A stretch of 64,000 bases of DNA from Megamerina dolium. Its lineage: Eukaryota > Arthropoda > Insecta > Diptera > Megamerinidae. The translations under genes and the position numbers were made by a program. Shown here piece by piece: positions 1-11,334 of this stretch; position 1 is the stretch's first letter; each line of letters starts with the position of its first letter. The stretch is from contig OY978529.1 of NCBI GenBank assembly GCA_963854835.1, forward strand, positions 3,382,501-3,446,500, read 5' to 3'. The notes below the pieces were generated by a model. It searched no databases and was not told where the DNA came from. It was given only the letters and a program-made list of their open reading frames with translations.

Positions 1-40
1 CTGATAAGTCGCAGCTTGTTGTTAGTATCATAGCGATGTG

Positions 41-415
41 GGTGCCGTAGTTCAATGGTTAGTGCGTGGGCCTTCTGATTTGTGGGACGTGGGTTCAATC
101 ATAACAAAATGTAATATCGAAAAGATTTTTCTTTCGAACGGTACCCACCTGCCGACAAGAATTGGCTATTTTTCCGGCAGTAACAATTTGCCAAAAATGC
201 TTCTTAAAAGAGCTCTGTGATCAAACTAAGTTAAAGTGATGTCAGAAGGGTTCTGCCGTTCGGAACCGACTAATATAAGTAGGCCCCTTCTAATGCTGTC
301 CAAATTTAATACGCACAACTGTATTGGATGAGAAGCTCGGTGGTATCACAATGGGCCTTTCTGGCCTAAGTGTGTCCTCTCAGAGAGTGGGCAGCCACAT
401 AACCTAACCTAACCT
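41..415 (+). mobile_element. tRNA-derived SINE, tail type I
   Basis: The head resembles a tRNA: an A-box-like TAG(C/T)TCA(G)TGGTTAGTGCG followed by a B-box-like GGGTTCAATC, the internal RNA polymerase III promoter arrangement. A body of about 300 bp unrelated to tRNA follows and recurs at 7032, 13755, 43925 and 51745. This copy has a short deletion just after the B box. It ends in the type I tail (GGGCCTTTCTGGCC, then CAGCCACATAA) with three CCTAA-like repeats. It has no coding capacity; movement would need LINE enzymes in trans. Confidence 0.8.
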
Positions 416-1099
416 ATCACAGCGAAGTCACCACATATCGCCTTTATTTTGTCATCTTCAACCTTAGTTTGGTCTTCCCGAGCCAGAAGCATCATTGACA
501 TCGATCATAGATCTCTTTGAAATCATAAAGAATCCAAATATTCGAACTTGCTAGTGAATTGCTGATGCCTGAAATGGCCATGAATGACCGAATATTTAAT
601 GTCTAGTGCCTCTGCAGCCTCACGAGTTTTTGTATTCGTTCAATGTCTTCATTTGGTAGTGCTCGCGCTCAGTTGGCCTTCTAAAGGTCGGAGCATTGGA
701 GTCTCCAACACCAAATTTGGTGATTCAACTCTATCACTGATGATTTTGTAATGTAATTTTTCACTGTCCTTCCTTTAATTCCACCCCTTGTAGATATACA
801 CCTTCTGTAGAAAAAATTTCAGCGGTTTATTTGTCAAAGCGATATATTCAATTCGAGAAATTATTTGCCGTGAATCGCTTTTATTGGATCAAGCAAGAAA
901 TTAACGATATTTCAGAAGTATTATATGGTGCGTGGAAAAAACGATTCGTAGAATATGAACCGGCCTTTAGAAGAACGAGGGGATTTAGATGGATACACAC
1001 GTCTCACAATGATTTCACTGTTACAAAAATTTTAAACAAAAATACCACGAATACTAACAGCCACCATATTCATTTGTAGTTGGCTTAGTGAAATTTTTT
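416..1099. other. Intronic stretch without a recognisable gene
   Basis: This is mixed-composition sequence between a SINE and a LINE fragment. Read on the minus strand, 420-780 contains short helix-turn-helix-like peptides faintly reminiscent of mariner transposases, but in scrambled order with stops. An 82-codon open frame on the plus strand at 831-1079 is not recognised. I cannot support a gene here. Confidence 0.4.
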
Positions 1100-1610
1100 C
1101 TCGTTCCGAAACAGAGCCAAAATTAAAATAATCTCAGACAGTCAATCAGTCCTCAAAGCTCTTAAAAGCTACACATTTACATCAAAAGTCCTCACAGAGT
1201 GTAACAATACCCTCAACAAATTGGCCATCCACAATCAGGTCTCTCTGATGTGGGTACCAGGACATGAAGGACATGAAGGTAATGAAAAGGCGGACCTTTG
1301 TGCGATAAAAAGGTGCTGAATGACCATTTATCGGTCCAACCACGTTCTTTGGCTTCAATAAAAACAACATGAAACAGTATACCAAGAAATGGATCCAACA
1401 TAAAATCAGAGAATAATGGAATAACAGTCCATGGAACACTTAATTACAATCTGTGATGCACTAGGCCACAGGAAGCACAAAATCCTAGGTTCATACCTTC
1501 AAATGCTCCCTCCGGAGGAAGCTGGTTCAATTCCTCGATATATTATATATCTAAGTATAAATGGGTGCACAATAGACCAACTTGGTCGCAGTGCATAAAG
1601 ACCTTAGCCT
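1100..1610 (+). mobile_element. LINE fragment, RNase H and 3' region
   Basis: The plus strand encodes a decayed RNase H domain of the type found at the 3' end of I/R1/LOA-like non-LTR retrotransposons. Visible are ISDSQSVLKALKS, spacing residues, then VSLMWVPGHEG with GNEKADL, which carry the usual Asp and His active-site context. A 12-bp duplication (GGACATGAAGGA-like) and frameshifts follow. The remainder resembles the downstream tether region, but no reverse transcriptase is left. Confidence 0.75.
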
Positions 1611-2618
1611 AACCCGTACTACCATTAACATTACCATTGCAGTTACAGACGTCATAACTTTCCCGACAACCCAATAGTACGATAGGTGTGAATTAAAATA
1701 TTATTGAACTATACTAACCATTCCTCGTATGAGACCCCATTACAAAAAAAAATTTCTTTCATAAATTAAAATATAATTTTCTTTTAAATTTTAATAGAAA
1801 TTGATAAAATTGTATGCAATTTTATTCAAATGGCAATTTTCTAACTAAATATTGCATGGCCTTTATTTTTTGTCAACGTTGTTGTTGTTTTAAATTTTTG
1901 TATTTATAAATATTTAATGCGAAATTTTGCATAAACGCTAATACATTTTTTTAATTTAAATTATATTTGAATTGGATTGAAAATTAATTGAAATTGCAAT
2001 CATTGTCTTTTTTTTTTTTGTATCTGAAATTTATTCAGAATAAAAAAAAAATGAAATTTTATATTAATAAATTGACTTTTTTTCTCTTTCTTCTCTTGTT
2101 TTTCCCCCCTCATCCCCACCTCATTCATAATTTACCATGGAACTCCAACTAAAACTCCATACTTGCATTTTCCTTGTGTATTCCTCTCACCACCCTGTCA
2201 CTGTCATTGTCTCATTGTCAATATAAAATATTTTCAAATCAATCATTCGATCATCATCATCATCATCATCATCAACATCAATAATTGTTGTTAATTGTTG
2301 ATTGTTTGTTGTGTTGAAATATTTTGTTTCTTTGTGTTATTGTCATTTATGTGTTATGTATTCTTTGTATCATCACGAATGTGTTTCATATGTTAAATGT
2401 ACTCAAAAACTTAAACTTTATTTATGCATACACACATACATAAACACATAACACCCATTATTAAAACCGAAAACACAAACACAAAAAAAAAAAAAAAAAA
2501 TGGACAATAAAACTCCCAAACTACTTCAACTAATTGAAAATTTATCGAAAACAACAAACACAACAAATTATTTCCGCCGCCGCTCTCCTCTAAAACAAAG
2601 GTCCACAAATTTCTGCAG
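1611..2618. other. Intron sequence upstream of the transmembrane exon
   Basis: The stretch is AT-rich with long A and T runs and an (ATC)n run near 2252-2276. It ends in the splice acceptor TTTCTGCAG at 2610-2618. No further exon was recognised, so the Sema1a extracellular domain lies outside the window. Confidence 0.6.
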
Positions 2619-2808
2619 ATATTATCAATGCGCAATATACTCTGGAAACTTTACTTTCGGCCGTCTTGGCTGGTTCGGTTGTCTTCTTACTAGTTGGCAT
2701 GGTTACTGGTTACTTTTGCGGCAGACGCTGTCATAAGGATGAGGATGATAATCTACCATATCCGGATACTGAATATGAATATTTTGAACAGCGTCAAAAT
2801 GTCAATAG
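2619..2808 (+). CDS. Sema1a: Semaphorin-1a exon: transmembrane segment and juxtamembrane region
   Basis: This exon encodes the single transmembrane helix and first cytoplasmic residues of Semaphorin-1a, a membrane-bound axon-guidance ligand and receptor that signals with Plexin A. It follows acceptor TTCTGCAG and ends at donor AG|GTATGT. The frame starts in phase with 2 nt completing a split codon and ends with 2 nt of the next. It reads DIINAQYTLETLL, then a hydrophobic helix (about residues 11-31), then YFCGRRCHKDEDDNLPYPD and EYFEQRQN. I recall nearly the same peptide from the Drosophila protein, and that is the basis of the name. The sema and PSI domains are upstream of the window. Confidence 0.93.
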
Positions 2809-2882
2809 GTATGTTTGAATTTTTTGTTAAGCAAAAATTGAATGATGAAAACATTTGTATTAATATTCCAAATTGAATTTAG

Positions 2883-3141
2883 TCGCATACAAGCTGAACC
2901 CAAATTATTACCTCAAGTTGAGGAGGTCACCTATGCGGAACCGGTATTATTACCACAACCACCACAACCAAATAAAATGCATTCACCAAAGAGTACATTG
3001 CGTAAACCGCCACCACCAATGCATCATCATGGTCCCAATTCTGAAACGCTCTTCCAATTCCAGCCCGATGGCTATAATACAGCACAGCAAACATATCGTG
3101 GTCGTGATAATTTTGGTACATTACGATCACATCAGGTGATG
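2883..3141 (+). CDS. Sema1a: Semaphorin-1a exon: proline-rich cytoplasmic tail
   Basis: The acceptor is TTGAATTTAG and the donor ATG|GTATGT. The first base completes a Ser codon (AG+T) split with the previous exon. The exon then encodes 86 codons and ends in phase 0. Visible peptides include LLPQVEEVTYAEPVLLPQPP, NKMHSPKSTLRKPPPP, PNSETLFQFQPDGYNT and RGRDNFGTLRSHQVM. This is the cytoplasmic tail used in reverse signalling. The polyproline run and the YAEP and SPK motifs are candidate sites for SH3/EVH1 partners and kinases, by inference only. The intron between this exon and the previous one is only 74 nt. Confidence 0.93.
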
Positions 3142-3230
3142 GTATGTTACATGTTCAACTAAAAATATTTTTTATGCTCATTTTTAACGCACAATAATTT
3201 AATTATAATTAATATCCATAATTTTTATAG

Positions 3231-3284
3231 GGTGATAACTATCGTCGTGGTGATGGCTTCTCAACAACTCGAAGTGTCAAGAAG
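3231..3284 (+). CDS. Sema1a: Semaphorin-1a small cytoplasmic exon
   Basis: This 54-nt, 18-codon symmetric exon (phase 0 to phase 0) encodes GDNYRRGDGFSTTRSVKK. It lies between acceptor TTTTTATAG and donor AAG|GTAAGT. It continues directly from LRSHQVM of the previous exon. The following intron is about 18.6 kb to the next constitutive exon. A candidate alternative exon at 16590 would also join in phase. Confidence 0.92.
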
Positions 3285-3593
3285 GTAAGTTCTTTATTAT
3301 TATCTGATTTGTTGTAACATTTCTCATTATTACCATCATCAATTATTATTCTAATCAAATAATAATAATATTAACAATATTGACTTCTTTATTTATAATT
3401 TTAATTTTAATTATTTCATACGATGCTTGAAACGATCCGTTCGATCGATCGATCAATCGATAGTTCATGATTCATTGAATATATTTTCTATATGTGAATA
3501 AATAAAAATGGTAATTTCTTTCAAATTCTGAATCCAATAACATCAAGAATTTTATATTCTTAACAAATCTTCCTCCTTAATACCTACTAAATA

Positions 3594-4757
3594 CGAAAGC
3601 GGTCCCAGAACTACCCGATCTAACAAAGAAAACCCAACAAATTGGGGCAAATTTTTCTTTATTTCTCAACATAATATCCATTTAGCGCTATACACTTTTT
3701 CCCAGAGATATTCTATAGCTTTGATGCCCCTTTTTTTTTTTAGAATGAACTGTCTAGCTCATTAAAATAGCCATCTTTATTGTTTGCAAATCTTCTACCA
3801 CCAAGCCATTTTTTCAAATTTGGAAATCTGGCGAATAAAGTGCGTGCTGAAACAATTCGAGCTTTAACTCATTGATTTTGACCATCGCGGATAGCGGATG
3901 TGTCTTTTTCGCCAAATGCGGCCTTTTTTTTGTGCGTTAATTTCATCACTTAAACCCTGCAACAAATTAGCATAATATTCGCCGTTGATTGTTTTTCCCT
4001 TTTGAAGATAATCAACAAAAAATTATCCCACATGCATCCCAAAAAACAGACGCCATTACCTTGCCGCCTGCAGCTCGAACTGTCTTCGCCTCCCCTTTCA
4101 GTCTACGTTTTTGACTGCTCCTTTGTCTCAAGTGTGAAGTGGTGGACCCATGTCTCATCCATGGTTACTCATCGATGCAAAAACTCGGCTTTATTACTGT
4201 GAAACATCGCCAAACACTCTATGGAAACATCTTCACGACGTTGTTTTTGTTCTATTGTCAGCAAACGTGGCACCCATCTTGCACATAGCTTTTTCATCTC
4301 GAGAATATACGATGTATAGCACTTTTTGAAATGCATGTAATTTCATCCAGCTCAAGCACCTTCAGCCGGCGATCATCCAATACCATTTTGTGGATTTTCT
4401 TAACCGTTTCTGGCGTGGCCACCTCAATTGGTTGACCACTACGGTGTTCGTCTTGGCAGCTCGTACAACCATGTTTAAACTGTGCCAACCAATATTTTAT
4501 AGTCGTAAACCAAGGAGCAGACTCCCCCAGAGTAGAATCTAGTTCGGTTTTAATATTCGTTGGACTTCGGTGACCAATTTTTTCCATGTTTACAAATTCA
4601 CTAATCTCGTTAACTTTTGATGGCTTCAAAATCAACGTGGCGCCTTGAAACTTAAAACATATTGTTTATAAGGTTGCCACTTTTCACCAAAGTAATTTTT
4701 TTTCAAACTACTGCCGCCATCTATATGTCAGGTCGGGTAGTTCTGGGACTGCTCTCG
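3594..4757 (-). mobile_element. Mariner transposon copy A, near full length, dead
   Basis: Terminal inverted repeats are present: left CGAAAGCGGTCCCAGAACT, and the complement of the right end, CGAGAGCAGTCCCAGAACT. A TA duplication flanks each end (3592-3593 and 4758-4759). The minus strand encodes a mariner transposase, first as an open segment at 4294-4635 with HTH-type residues (ATPETVKKIHKMVLDDRRLK, CISKSAIHRI). Further parts read towards the left end: the MDETWVHH catalytic context near 4150 and the FLFPNLKKW region near 3800. Frameshifts break the gene. The element sits in the large Sema1a intron against the gene's orientation. Confidence 0.92.
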
Positions 4758-5514
4758 TAATTCTGTAATTCAAGCTTGATTTTGGAGAGCTTTAACCAAG
4801 CTTTTCGTTACTCTGATGAATCATAGCTGAATTTGATCGGTCAATTAATCGTTCAAGCTAAAATGTTTAATCATATTTTCTTTCTCGTCATCATCATCAT
4901 CATCATCATCATAATCTTGATCACAACTATTTACCTAATGAATTTTTATTTAATTTCTTTGAATTTATTATTCTTTTTTGGTTTCTATAAATTCATATTT
5001 AATTAATTATCATTTTTTATGTCTATCAGTAAGCTTGTATTTTGATCACATTTATCTAAATCGTCGGTTGGTGTATTTCTAATTTTCAGTTCAAGTTTTT
5101 CTAATTTGACAATTATAATTCGAAAATTAATTGGCATTCAGATGTGACAATTTTACATGTCATACGATAAAAAAATATTTTAAAAAAAAATTTCCAAATT
5201 TTCAGTAAAAGATGTTTTTGAGAGCTTCAACAGAGACAATTCATAAGATTAATTACGATTATATTGGCTTAATGGTCATAACGCAATATGAGATTTCTAT
5301 GCATTAATATCGAATGAATTAATGCCGAAGCAAAATCTTCCAACATTACTTCACAAATGTGTGCAATAAATTATAAATTAAATTTTACCTTACAGTATAT
5401 TTTGCTTTTCGACATTATTGCGATAATTTGTGCAATAATGTCGAAATTACATTATCGATAATATCGCATAATGTGCAATAATTTCGATATGATTTTTTGA
5501 AAGAATATTTTTTT
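4758..5514. other. AT-rich intron with a strong hairpin
   Basis: There is no coding signal. An (ATC)n run lies near 4889-4913. At 5407-5446 a perfect 15-bp inverted repeat (TTTCGACATTATTGC and its complement) encloses a 10-nt loop, and related GCAATAAT and ATCGATAAT words continue to 5490. Confidence 0.5.
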
Positions 5515-7031
5515 CTTATGGAATTTATCCATTCTTATTACATCAGAGCCAAAGATGCGAAATCTTGCTCGAGAGAAGTCAGGACAAACACAGAGGAAAT
5601 GCTTTGTGCTGTCCTCCCCTCCAGACAATGTATGCCTATTGGATATCCAATGATACCTATGTTGGCCATATGTTGACCCCAAGGATTATGTCCTTTGATG
5701 ATTCCGACCATTAAGCGCACATCTTTGCTTCCAAGTTTCAAAAGAAAGTTAGACAACTTTTTGTTCGGTTTCATCACAAAACACTTTGCAGTTTTGCAAC
5801 TTTCAAGGCTGGACCAATGGTCATTATGTAGGTTACTAACATGATCCAGATCATGATACCTGTAGAACTGATTCCGATTACTGGTTCTGGTCCCAGTGGC
5901 GTATCCGCTGAACCGCAGTTGGCCAATGTATTGGCTATTTCGTTACCTTGGACACCACAGTGTCCAAGAACCCAGTTAAGTACAAGATTATTTCGTTTTG
6001 CAACCGAAATTAGCTTCATCTTACATTCATGAACAATTTTCGAGGTAAGTTTTGAGTTCTTCAGGGCCTTTAGTGCAGCTTGGCTGTCGCTGCAGACACC
6101 AATCTTTTCCCCTCTCCATTTCCTTTCAATTATCCATTCTGCTACTTTCAGAATAGCAAATATTTCCGTTTGGAAAACAGTTACCACATCTCCCATAGCA
6201 TAATTATACTTGACGCTTTCCTCCAAGTACTATCCGGATGTAGAGATTTGGTCGATTTTGGATCCATCAATGTAGAAAATATTCGTCAAATTACTCACAA
6301 TGAGCTCTGGTTCGCTCCATTGTTCACGAGTCGGAAATTTGACTTGAAATTTTCTCCCGAATGAAACTATGGGCTTAAGATTATCTTTAGGAGCCAAGAG
6401 CAATGAATACTGTTCTGATATCCTCCTGAAGATTTCTCTGTGAACCGAAGTTTCGTTATTGTGCCAGTAACCATACGAGTATAGTCGGCACATCGCTTTC
6501 ATTGCCTCCTGTTGAATTTTAAGATCTAATGGAAGTAAATCAAGCATGGGATTAAGGGCATCTCCTGAGGTGGTACTCCTGAGGTTTAGCTCCAGAATAG
6601 TGCACTTAACCATAGTCTGTCGCCACCAGACCACCGAAGCATATGTGATAATGAGTCTGCTAAGAGCTGTGTAAATCCAAAGGACCACAGCAGGTTTCAG
6701 TCCCCACGTTTTTCCAAAGGCTCTTCGGCACTGTTGGAATACCTTCAATGCTTTATCCACCTTTAGTGTAACATGTGGCTTTCAAGTTAGTTTCCTATCT
6801 ACTGTTACACCAAAGTATTTCACTTCGTTGGAGAGTTTGAGTGTCACACCTTTCAGTGCTGGAAGGTTGAGACCATTCATCTTCCGTTTTCTCGTGAATA
6901 GTACGAATGTGGTCTTGTTCGAATTAACGGAAGACCTTATCTGCTGCACCACTCATCAATCTTAGCCAGAATCTTCTGTACTTTTGCACAGATCATTCTT
7001 AGAAATTGTCCTGATTCTAATGCACAGACGT
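5515..7031 (-). mobile_element. LINE, 3' part: RT C-terminus, RNase H, zinc-knuckle-like end
   Basis: Reading leftwards on the minus strand: the RT palm/thumb region (TTFVLFTRKRK, LSNEVKYFGVTVDRKL), a thumb segment at 6230-6760 (CRRAFGKTWGLKPAVVLWIY, SRLIITYASVVWW), RNase H (FYIDGSKI, then CSDSQAALKALKNSKLTS and NWVLGHCGVQGNEIAN), and a terminal Cys/His motif (CIHCLEG, then HFLCVCPDFSRARFRIFG). This order is typical of I/R1-like non-LTR elements with an RNase H. Several frameshifts and stops are present. A SINE at 7032 splits the element. Confidence 0.88.
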
Positions 7032-7407
7032 TGGTGCCGTAGCTCAGTGGTTAGTGCGTTGGCCTTCTGATATGTAGGTCGTGGGTTCAATCCCCGGCTG
7101 AAGAATAACAAAAATTAATATCGAAAAGATTTTTCTTTCGAACGGTACCCACTTGCCGGCAAGAATTGGCAATTTTTCCGGCTGTAACAATTTGCCAAAA
7201 TGCTTCTTAAAAGAGCTCTGTGACAAAACTAAGTTAAAGTCATGTCCCAAGGGTTCTGCCGTTCGGAACCTGCTAATATAAGTAGGTCCCTTCTAATGCT
7301 GTCCAAATTTAATACGCACAACAGTATTGGAAGAGAAGCTCGGTGGTATCACAATGGGCCTTTCTGGCATAAGTGTGTCCTCTCAGAGAGAGATGGCAGC
7401 CACATAA
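7032..7407 (+). mobile_element. tRNA-derived SINE inserted inside a LINE RT domain
   Basis: This is the best-preserved type I copy. Box A is TAGCTCAGTGGTTAGTGCG, box B GGGTTCAATCCCC, followed by the shared body (TTTCTTTCGAACGGTACCCA) and the tail GGTGGTATCACAATGGGCC to CAGCCACATAA. On both sides the minus strand continues the same LINE RT: AYAD lies to the right (7408 on) and the continuation VCALESG to the left. The insertion therefore splits the YADD catalytic motif. Any target duplication is 3 bp (ACG) or none. Confidence 0.85.
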
Positions 7408-7650
7408 CGTCTGCATATGCTTGAACATGAAATCCGAGTTTTTGCATCTCCGACAAAACACCAGAGCAGGGGACACAGAACGCCCTTTTGAGGGCAGTCC
7501 TCTCTAACCCTAGCCGTAATTGTTTCGTCGCAGTCCTCTCGAACGTTTAGCAATCTCTCAGAAAGAATGTAGTGTATCCATTTAACAACGGATCGATTAA
7601 CTCCATGCCCAGGAAGTTAGAACTAATTAACAAATGATGTTTGGGTTTCT
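7408..7650 (-). mobile_element. LINE, central RT fragment (5' continuation of 5515-7031)
   Basis: The minus strand encodes the RT fingers/palm: WIHYILSERLLNVR, then REDCPQKGVLCPLLW (the GCPQGGVLSPLLW motif with substitutions), then after a frameshift MQKLGFHVQAYAD. It abuts the SINE. Upstream of about 7650 similarity is lost, consistent with 5' truncation. Confidence 0.8.
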
Positions 7651-8754
7651 AGAGACCTTAAAGAACTCCTAGCTCTGGAAGACCAACTAAGTTTGATGAC
7701 GACAAAGTCAAAAGGGATTAATTGAGCCAAATCTAGGTTCATTTGTTTGCTTCGCTCAATGCCATTAGTTCGACGTGACGTGGACCATTTTACAAATTTC
7801 ATATTGAAGTACCATAAATATTCTTTTAAATAAAAAATATAAGGCTCTGAAAAAAAACCATTTACAATTTATTTTTTTTTTTTTTTTTGTTTTTTCTTTT
7901 AACTTGTATGTAAAGTAGTCCAAAAATGTATTCTATGTATATATGTATATAGATATGTTTTGTAAGTGCTACTGACTATTAGATATTTAATGTATATACA
8001 ATTTTTTATGTGTATAATCTATATAGATTGCCTCTATCATACATACATACTATTTCTATGTGAATATTTCCAGTTAGTGTATACTTGTAGTATAAATGTT
8101 ATACACCTACTAACAGTATGTAGTAGCGGTAATAATTGTCATATAATATATAAATAATAATATAAACATTATTATATTTTTTCTAATTCAATGTTTTTGT
8201 GTTTTCTAAATATTTTATTATTATTATATTTTATTTTTACAAATATTTATTTTTCATTAAAATTAATCAATTAATAGCACACTTTAGCCAATTGTATGTA
8301 CATATAGAGTTGTAAATGTATTTGTTAAATGTATATAATTAATACTTTTTAAAAATCTGTATTAAGTTTAAATGATCTTTTAATATCAAACATCAAATGG
8401 AATGTTATATATATCCTATATAAAATTACCCAAACCCCTTACAAGATAACAAAACAATTTAAGTCGCAGCATAATCTGCTTTTAAATCGCTACATTTCAT
8501 CCAATGACTTCAAAAAATAAGATTTAGCAATATGCATTTCCTTTAGTGATAGTGTCTACTCGTTCGATTCAGATTTTTTCATCGAACCCTTTTTTCGGAT
8601 CTGGAAACAAATAACATTCAAAGAGAATTAAATCGGTAATATGCTGTATGAGGAACCGTACAACTCACATCGAAATTAATATAATTTTGTCCTTTGTCTT
8701 AGTGGAAAAGTACTTCAAATGAGCACCGAATTACCCAAACATCGCCCCCATATA
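7651..8754. other. AT-rich intronic DNA
   Basis: There is no coding, RNA or repeat-family signal beyond poly-T and TA-rich runs (7867-7890, 7930-8400). Confidence 0.5.
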
Positions 8755-9725
8755 GCGCTAACAGGTTCTCCAGTACTTTGTCTTTCCACCGGGGGTTGGC
8801 TCTGCGGCCACTTCTGCGGCTTGATGGCATGTTGAGAGACTTGTTGAGTAAATGGTTTTCATTTCTCGAATGAGGACTCGACTTCTCAATCGCTTACTGA
8901 GCCCAAGGTAGTACTTGTTTGCAAGAGTGATCCTTCGCAATATCTCCAGGCCGACGTCATTACTGGTGTTAATGCTGGCTCTAAGATAGACAAAGTATTT
9001 CACCACTTCTAAAACGAAGTTATCAACAGTGATGTGCTGTCCAAGACGCCGGGATTCTAGGTGCCTCATCTGAGCCTCGTTCACCATAAGACCCATTTGA
9101 TGTGACTCTCTTTCCAACTCTGAAAATGCTGCACTGATTGGTCGCGTGTTCATGCCGATTATGTCAATATCATCGGCATACGCCAAGAGCGTGACACTTT
9201 TGTTGGAGATACTGCCATTATGTCGTAGATCAGTAGCTCGTATTATTTTCTCCATAATAAAATTGAACAAGTCGCACGTTAAAAATCACCCTGTCAGGCA
9301 TGCTTTCATCCGACCATATTCTGCATATGAGCTGGTGCATGTTAATGTGCAGCTCATCACCTCCGGTCTTAAACAACTCGGTATGCAGGCCATGAGCACC
9401 TGCTGCTTTGTTTTTTTTTTCAGCCTAATAATTGCCTTTCTGTGATGGGTCGAGTGGTTAAATATCTATAGGAGTTCGGGAGATCTCTTCCACTGGCGGG
9501 ATTGTTCGAAGCGTCGCCATTCAATAACTTGGAGAGTGTTCCCTCATTCCATGTTTCCTTACAATCGCGTCTTTCTCGTTCTCTCATCTCCGCACTGCTG
9601 CTCACGTCGCATCTGCACGCAGGGTCTTTCTGTAGGCAACGTCTTTCTCTGTGGTAGCTTTGCGACACTCCTGATCATTCCACTCATTTCTCAGAGCTCA
9701 GTAGAAACCGATTACCTCCACGGCA
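8755..9725 (-). mobile_element. RTE-type LINE fragment with internal deletion
   Basis: The minus-strand order is: an N-terminal linker (ERRCLQKDPACRCDVSSSAE), then YRYLTTRPITERQLLG, then after a frameshift a KTGGDELHINMHQLICRIW segment, then RT with LLAYADDIDIIG (the YADD motif), LVNEAQMRHLESRR, VVKYFVYLRASINTSNDVGL and RRITLANKYYLGLSKRLRSR. This domain order matches RTE-clade elements. The palm region between the finger segment and FIMEKIIRATDL is deleted. A better-preserved relative lies at 48630-50290. Confidence 0.82.
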
Positions 9726-9734
9726 GCATTAGTC

Positions 9735-10540
9735 ATGGAGGAGGAGTATTCTGCATAAGCAGATCTGTTACTCCAATTTCGGACCTCTTTTCAAGCATTG
9801 TAGGCCGTATCTTGGCATTGGTTTGCAGAAGTCGTCCAAAATTGCTAGGTTGTTCGCAGAAATTAATGAATTCACGTAACTCTAAAGAAAATAATCTAGA
9901 GACGTTAAATCGCATGATCTCCTCGGCAAATTAACTTGCCTATTTCGAGAACTAACGGGTCCATCAAATATTTTCTTTAATAGGTCGCATCAAACTGTTG
10001 AAAAAACATATCTTCAGTCAATATACCATCCAATTCGGGCACAAAATAATCGTCAATCAAGCGTCTATAGCGCTCGCCATTGACGGTAACTTTCTCGCCG
10101 TTTTTATTTTCATTCCACAAGCTCATAAATCACGCCAAACTGTGAGTCTCTCTCGTGAATTTTTCATGGATACTCTTCGCTCCAAATGCAGTAATCTTGC
10201 TACTTAAAATGTCCATTGCGCCAAAAATCACCTCATCACTGAACATTGAATATTGCGATGAAACAGTGGGTTAACTTGCAGCCGATTTTGTCCCCATTGT
10301 CTGCACATACGGCACGAATGATGGTCATTCGACTTTAATTCCTACGCTAGCTGGATTTTGTAGCTGAAGACGTAGGCCTTTTTCTATAAAGTGAATGCCC
10401 ACAACTGCGCACGATGGCCAATCAACTCATTTAGGTCCTCCTCAATACGACGCTCTACAGCAACAATTACTTCTTTGATGCACACTGTACGGCATTCCTG
10501 CGGTTCATGTTTAGTCAAATTAGTCGCTCGGATTATATCG
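9735..10540 (-). mobile_element. Tc1/mariner-superfamily transposase remnant
   Basis: Minus-strand pieces in order: CRTVCIKEVIVAVERRIEED, LNELIGHRAQL (HTH linker), a FSDEVIFGAMD segment corresponding to the first catalytic Asp region (FSDEAHF in relatives), GERYRRLIDDYFVPELDGI, DMFFQQFDATY (QDGAT context), and a C-terminal NWSNRSAYAEYSS. Stops and frameshifts interrupt it throughout. Terminal repeats were not found. It resembles the elements at 24270 and 59867. Confidence 0.7.
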
Positions 10541-10939
10541 ACCATAAAATCGATATACCGCACGGTAACACCCTCAATAATAACTCTACTAAGTGCTGGT
10601 TTAGACAAAAACATTTTGTTTGGCAGCGAAGGGCGCACAGACAAAAAAAGTGGTCAATCATTAAGAAAACATTCCAAATGGTTTTTGATGCAAATGTTTT
10701 TATATCTAAATAACTAATAGTACGGCCTTGAAAATGTAACAGCTATCATTTGAAAGAGAGTCTACAAGAAACTGAATATTTATTTGATAACGGTAATTTA
10801 TTATTGTACGGGTCGACTACTTATCAAAACAAACTTTATGCCAAAAAAAAAAAACTATCCATTTAACGAGTAAGGCAATTCTCGCAGTAGACAATGATGA
10901 CAGATTCTCTAGTACTTGATCCTACTTAGTTTGGTCTTT

Positions 10940-11105
10940 TTCTCTATCGGAGTCCCTTTTTGGGTATCGAATACAACATCCTCTTGGCTGAAGCGTCTTC
11001 TTTCATTCACTATGTATAATCCGCTGATTTTTAATACGCTCTGTCAATACCGGCATACATATAACTCATAGTGATCATGGCAAGTCTGAAGATCTTTTAA
11101 GTAAA
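10940..11105 (-). mobile_element. RTE LINE 3' fragment
   Basis: The sequence resembles 48800-48970 (GTATCGAATAC, CTGAAGCGTCTTCTTT, ATTCACTATGTATAATCCGC, TTTTAATACGCT), which is the 3' end of the RTE element. It is short and degenerate. The adjoining 10541-10939 and 11106-11334 show no gene. Confidence 0.55.
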
Positions 11106-11334
11106 TCGTCGATAGAGAATTGCTCTATAAGAGGATTAAACTCGCAAATGTATATAAAAATTTATATTCTATTACTTTTTACTTTTTCTAGTACAATTCA
11201 TTTGACAATTTATTAATTTCTATTTGTTGAACAGTGTTTTGATTTACTTTTTGGATTGGAATCTTGACTGTTCTATTAAATTTCATTTCTTCAATTAGGG
11301 CTCGTTTATTAGTAGTCCGATAAGTTGGAGGCAT

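Noticed and set aside
41..110. Possible tRNA gene (A and B box present), also at 7033, 43925 and 51745
   Set aside because: No proper cloverleaf can be drawn with confidence, and each head is attached to the same long SINE body.
395..415. Telomere-like CCTAA repeats
   Set aside because: Only three units, placed exactly at a SINE 3' end; they fit a SINE tail.
831..1079. 82-codon open frame
   Set aside because: No recognisable domain, no splice context, next to transposon debris.
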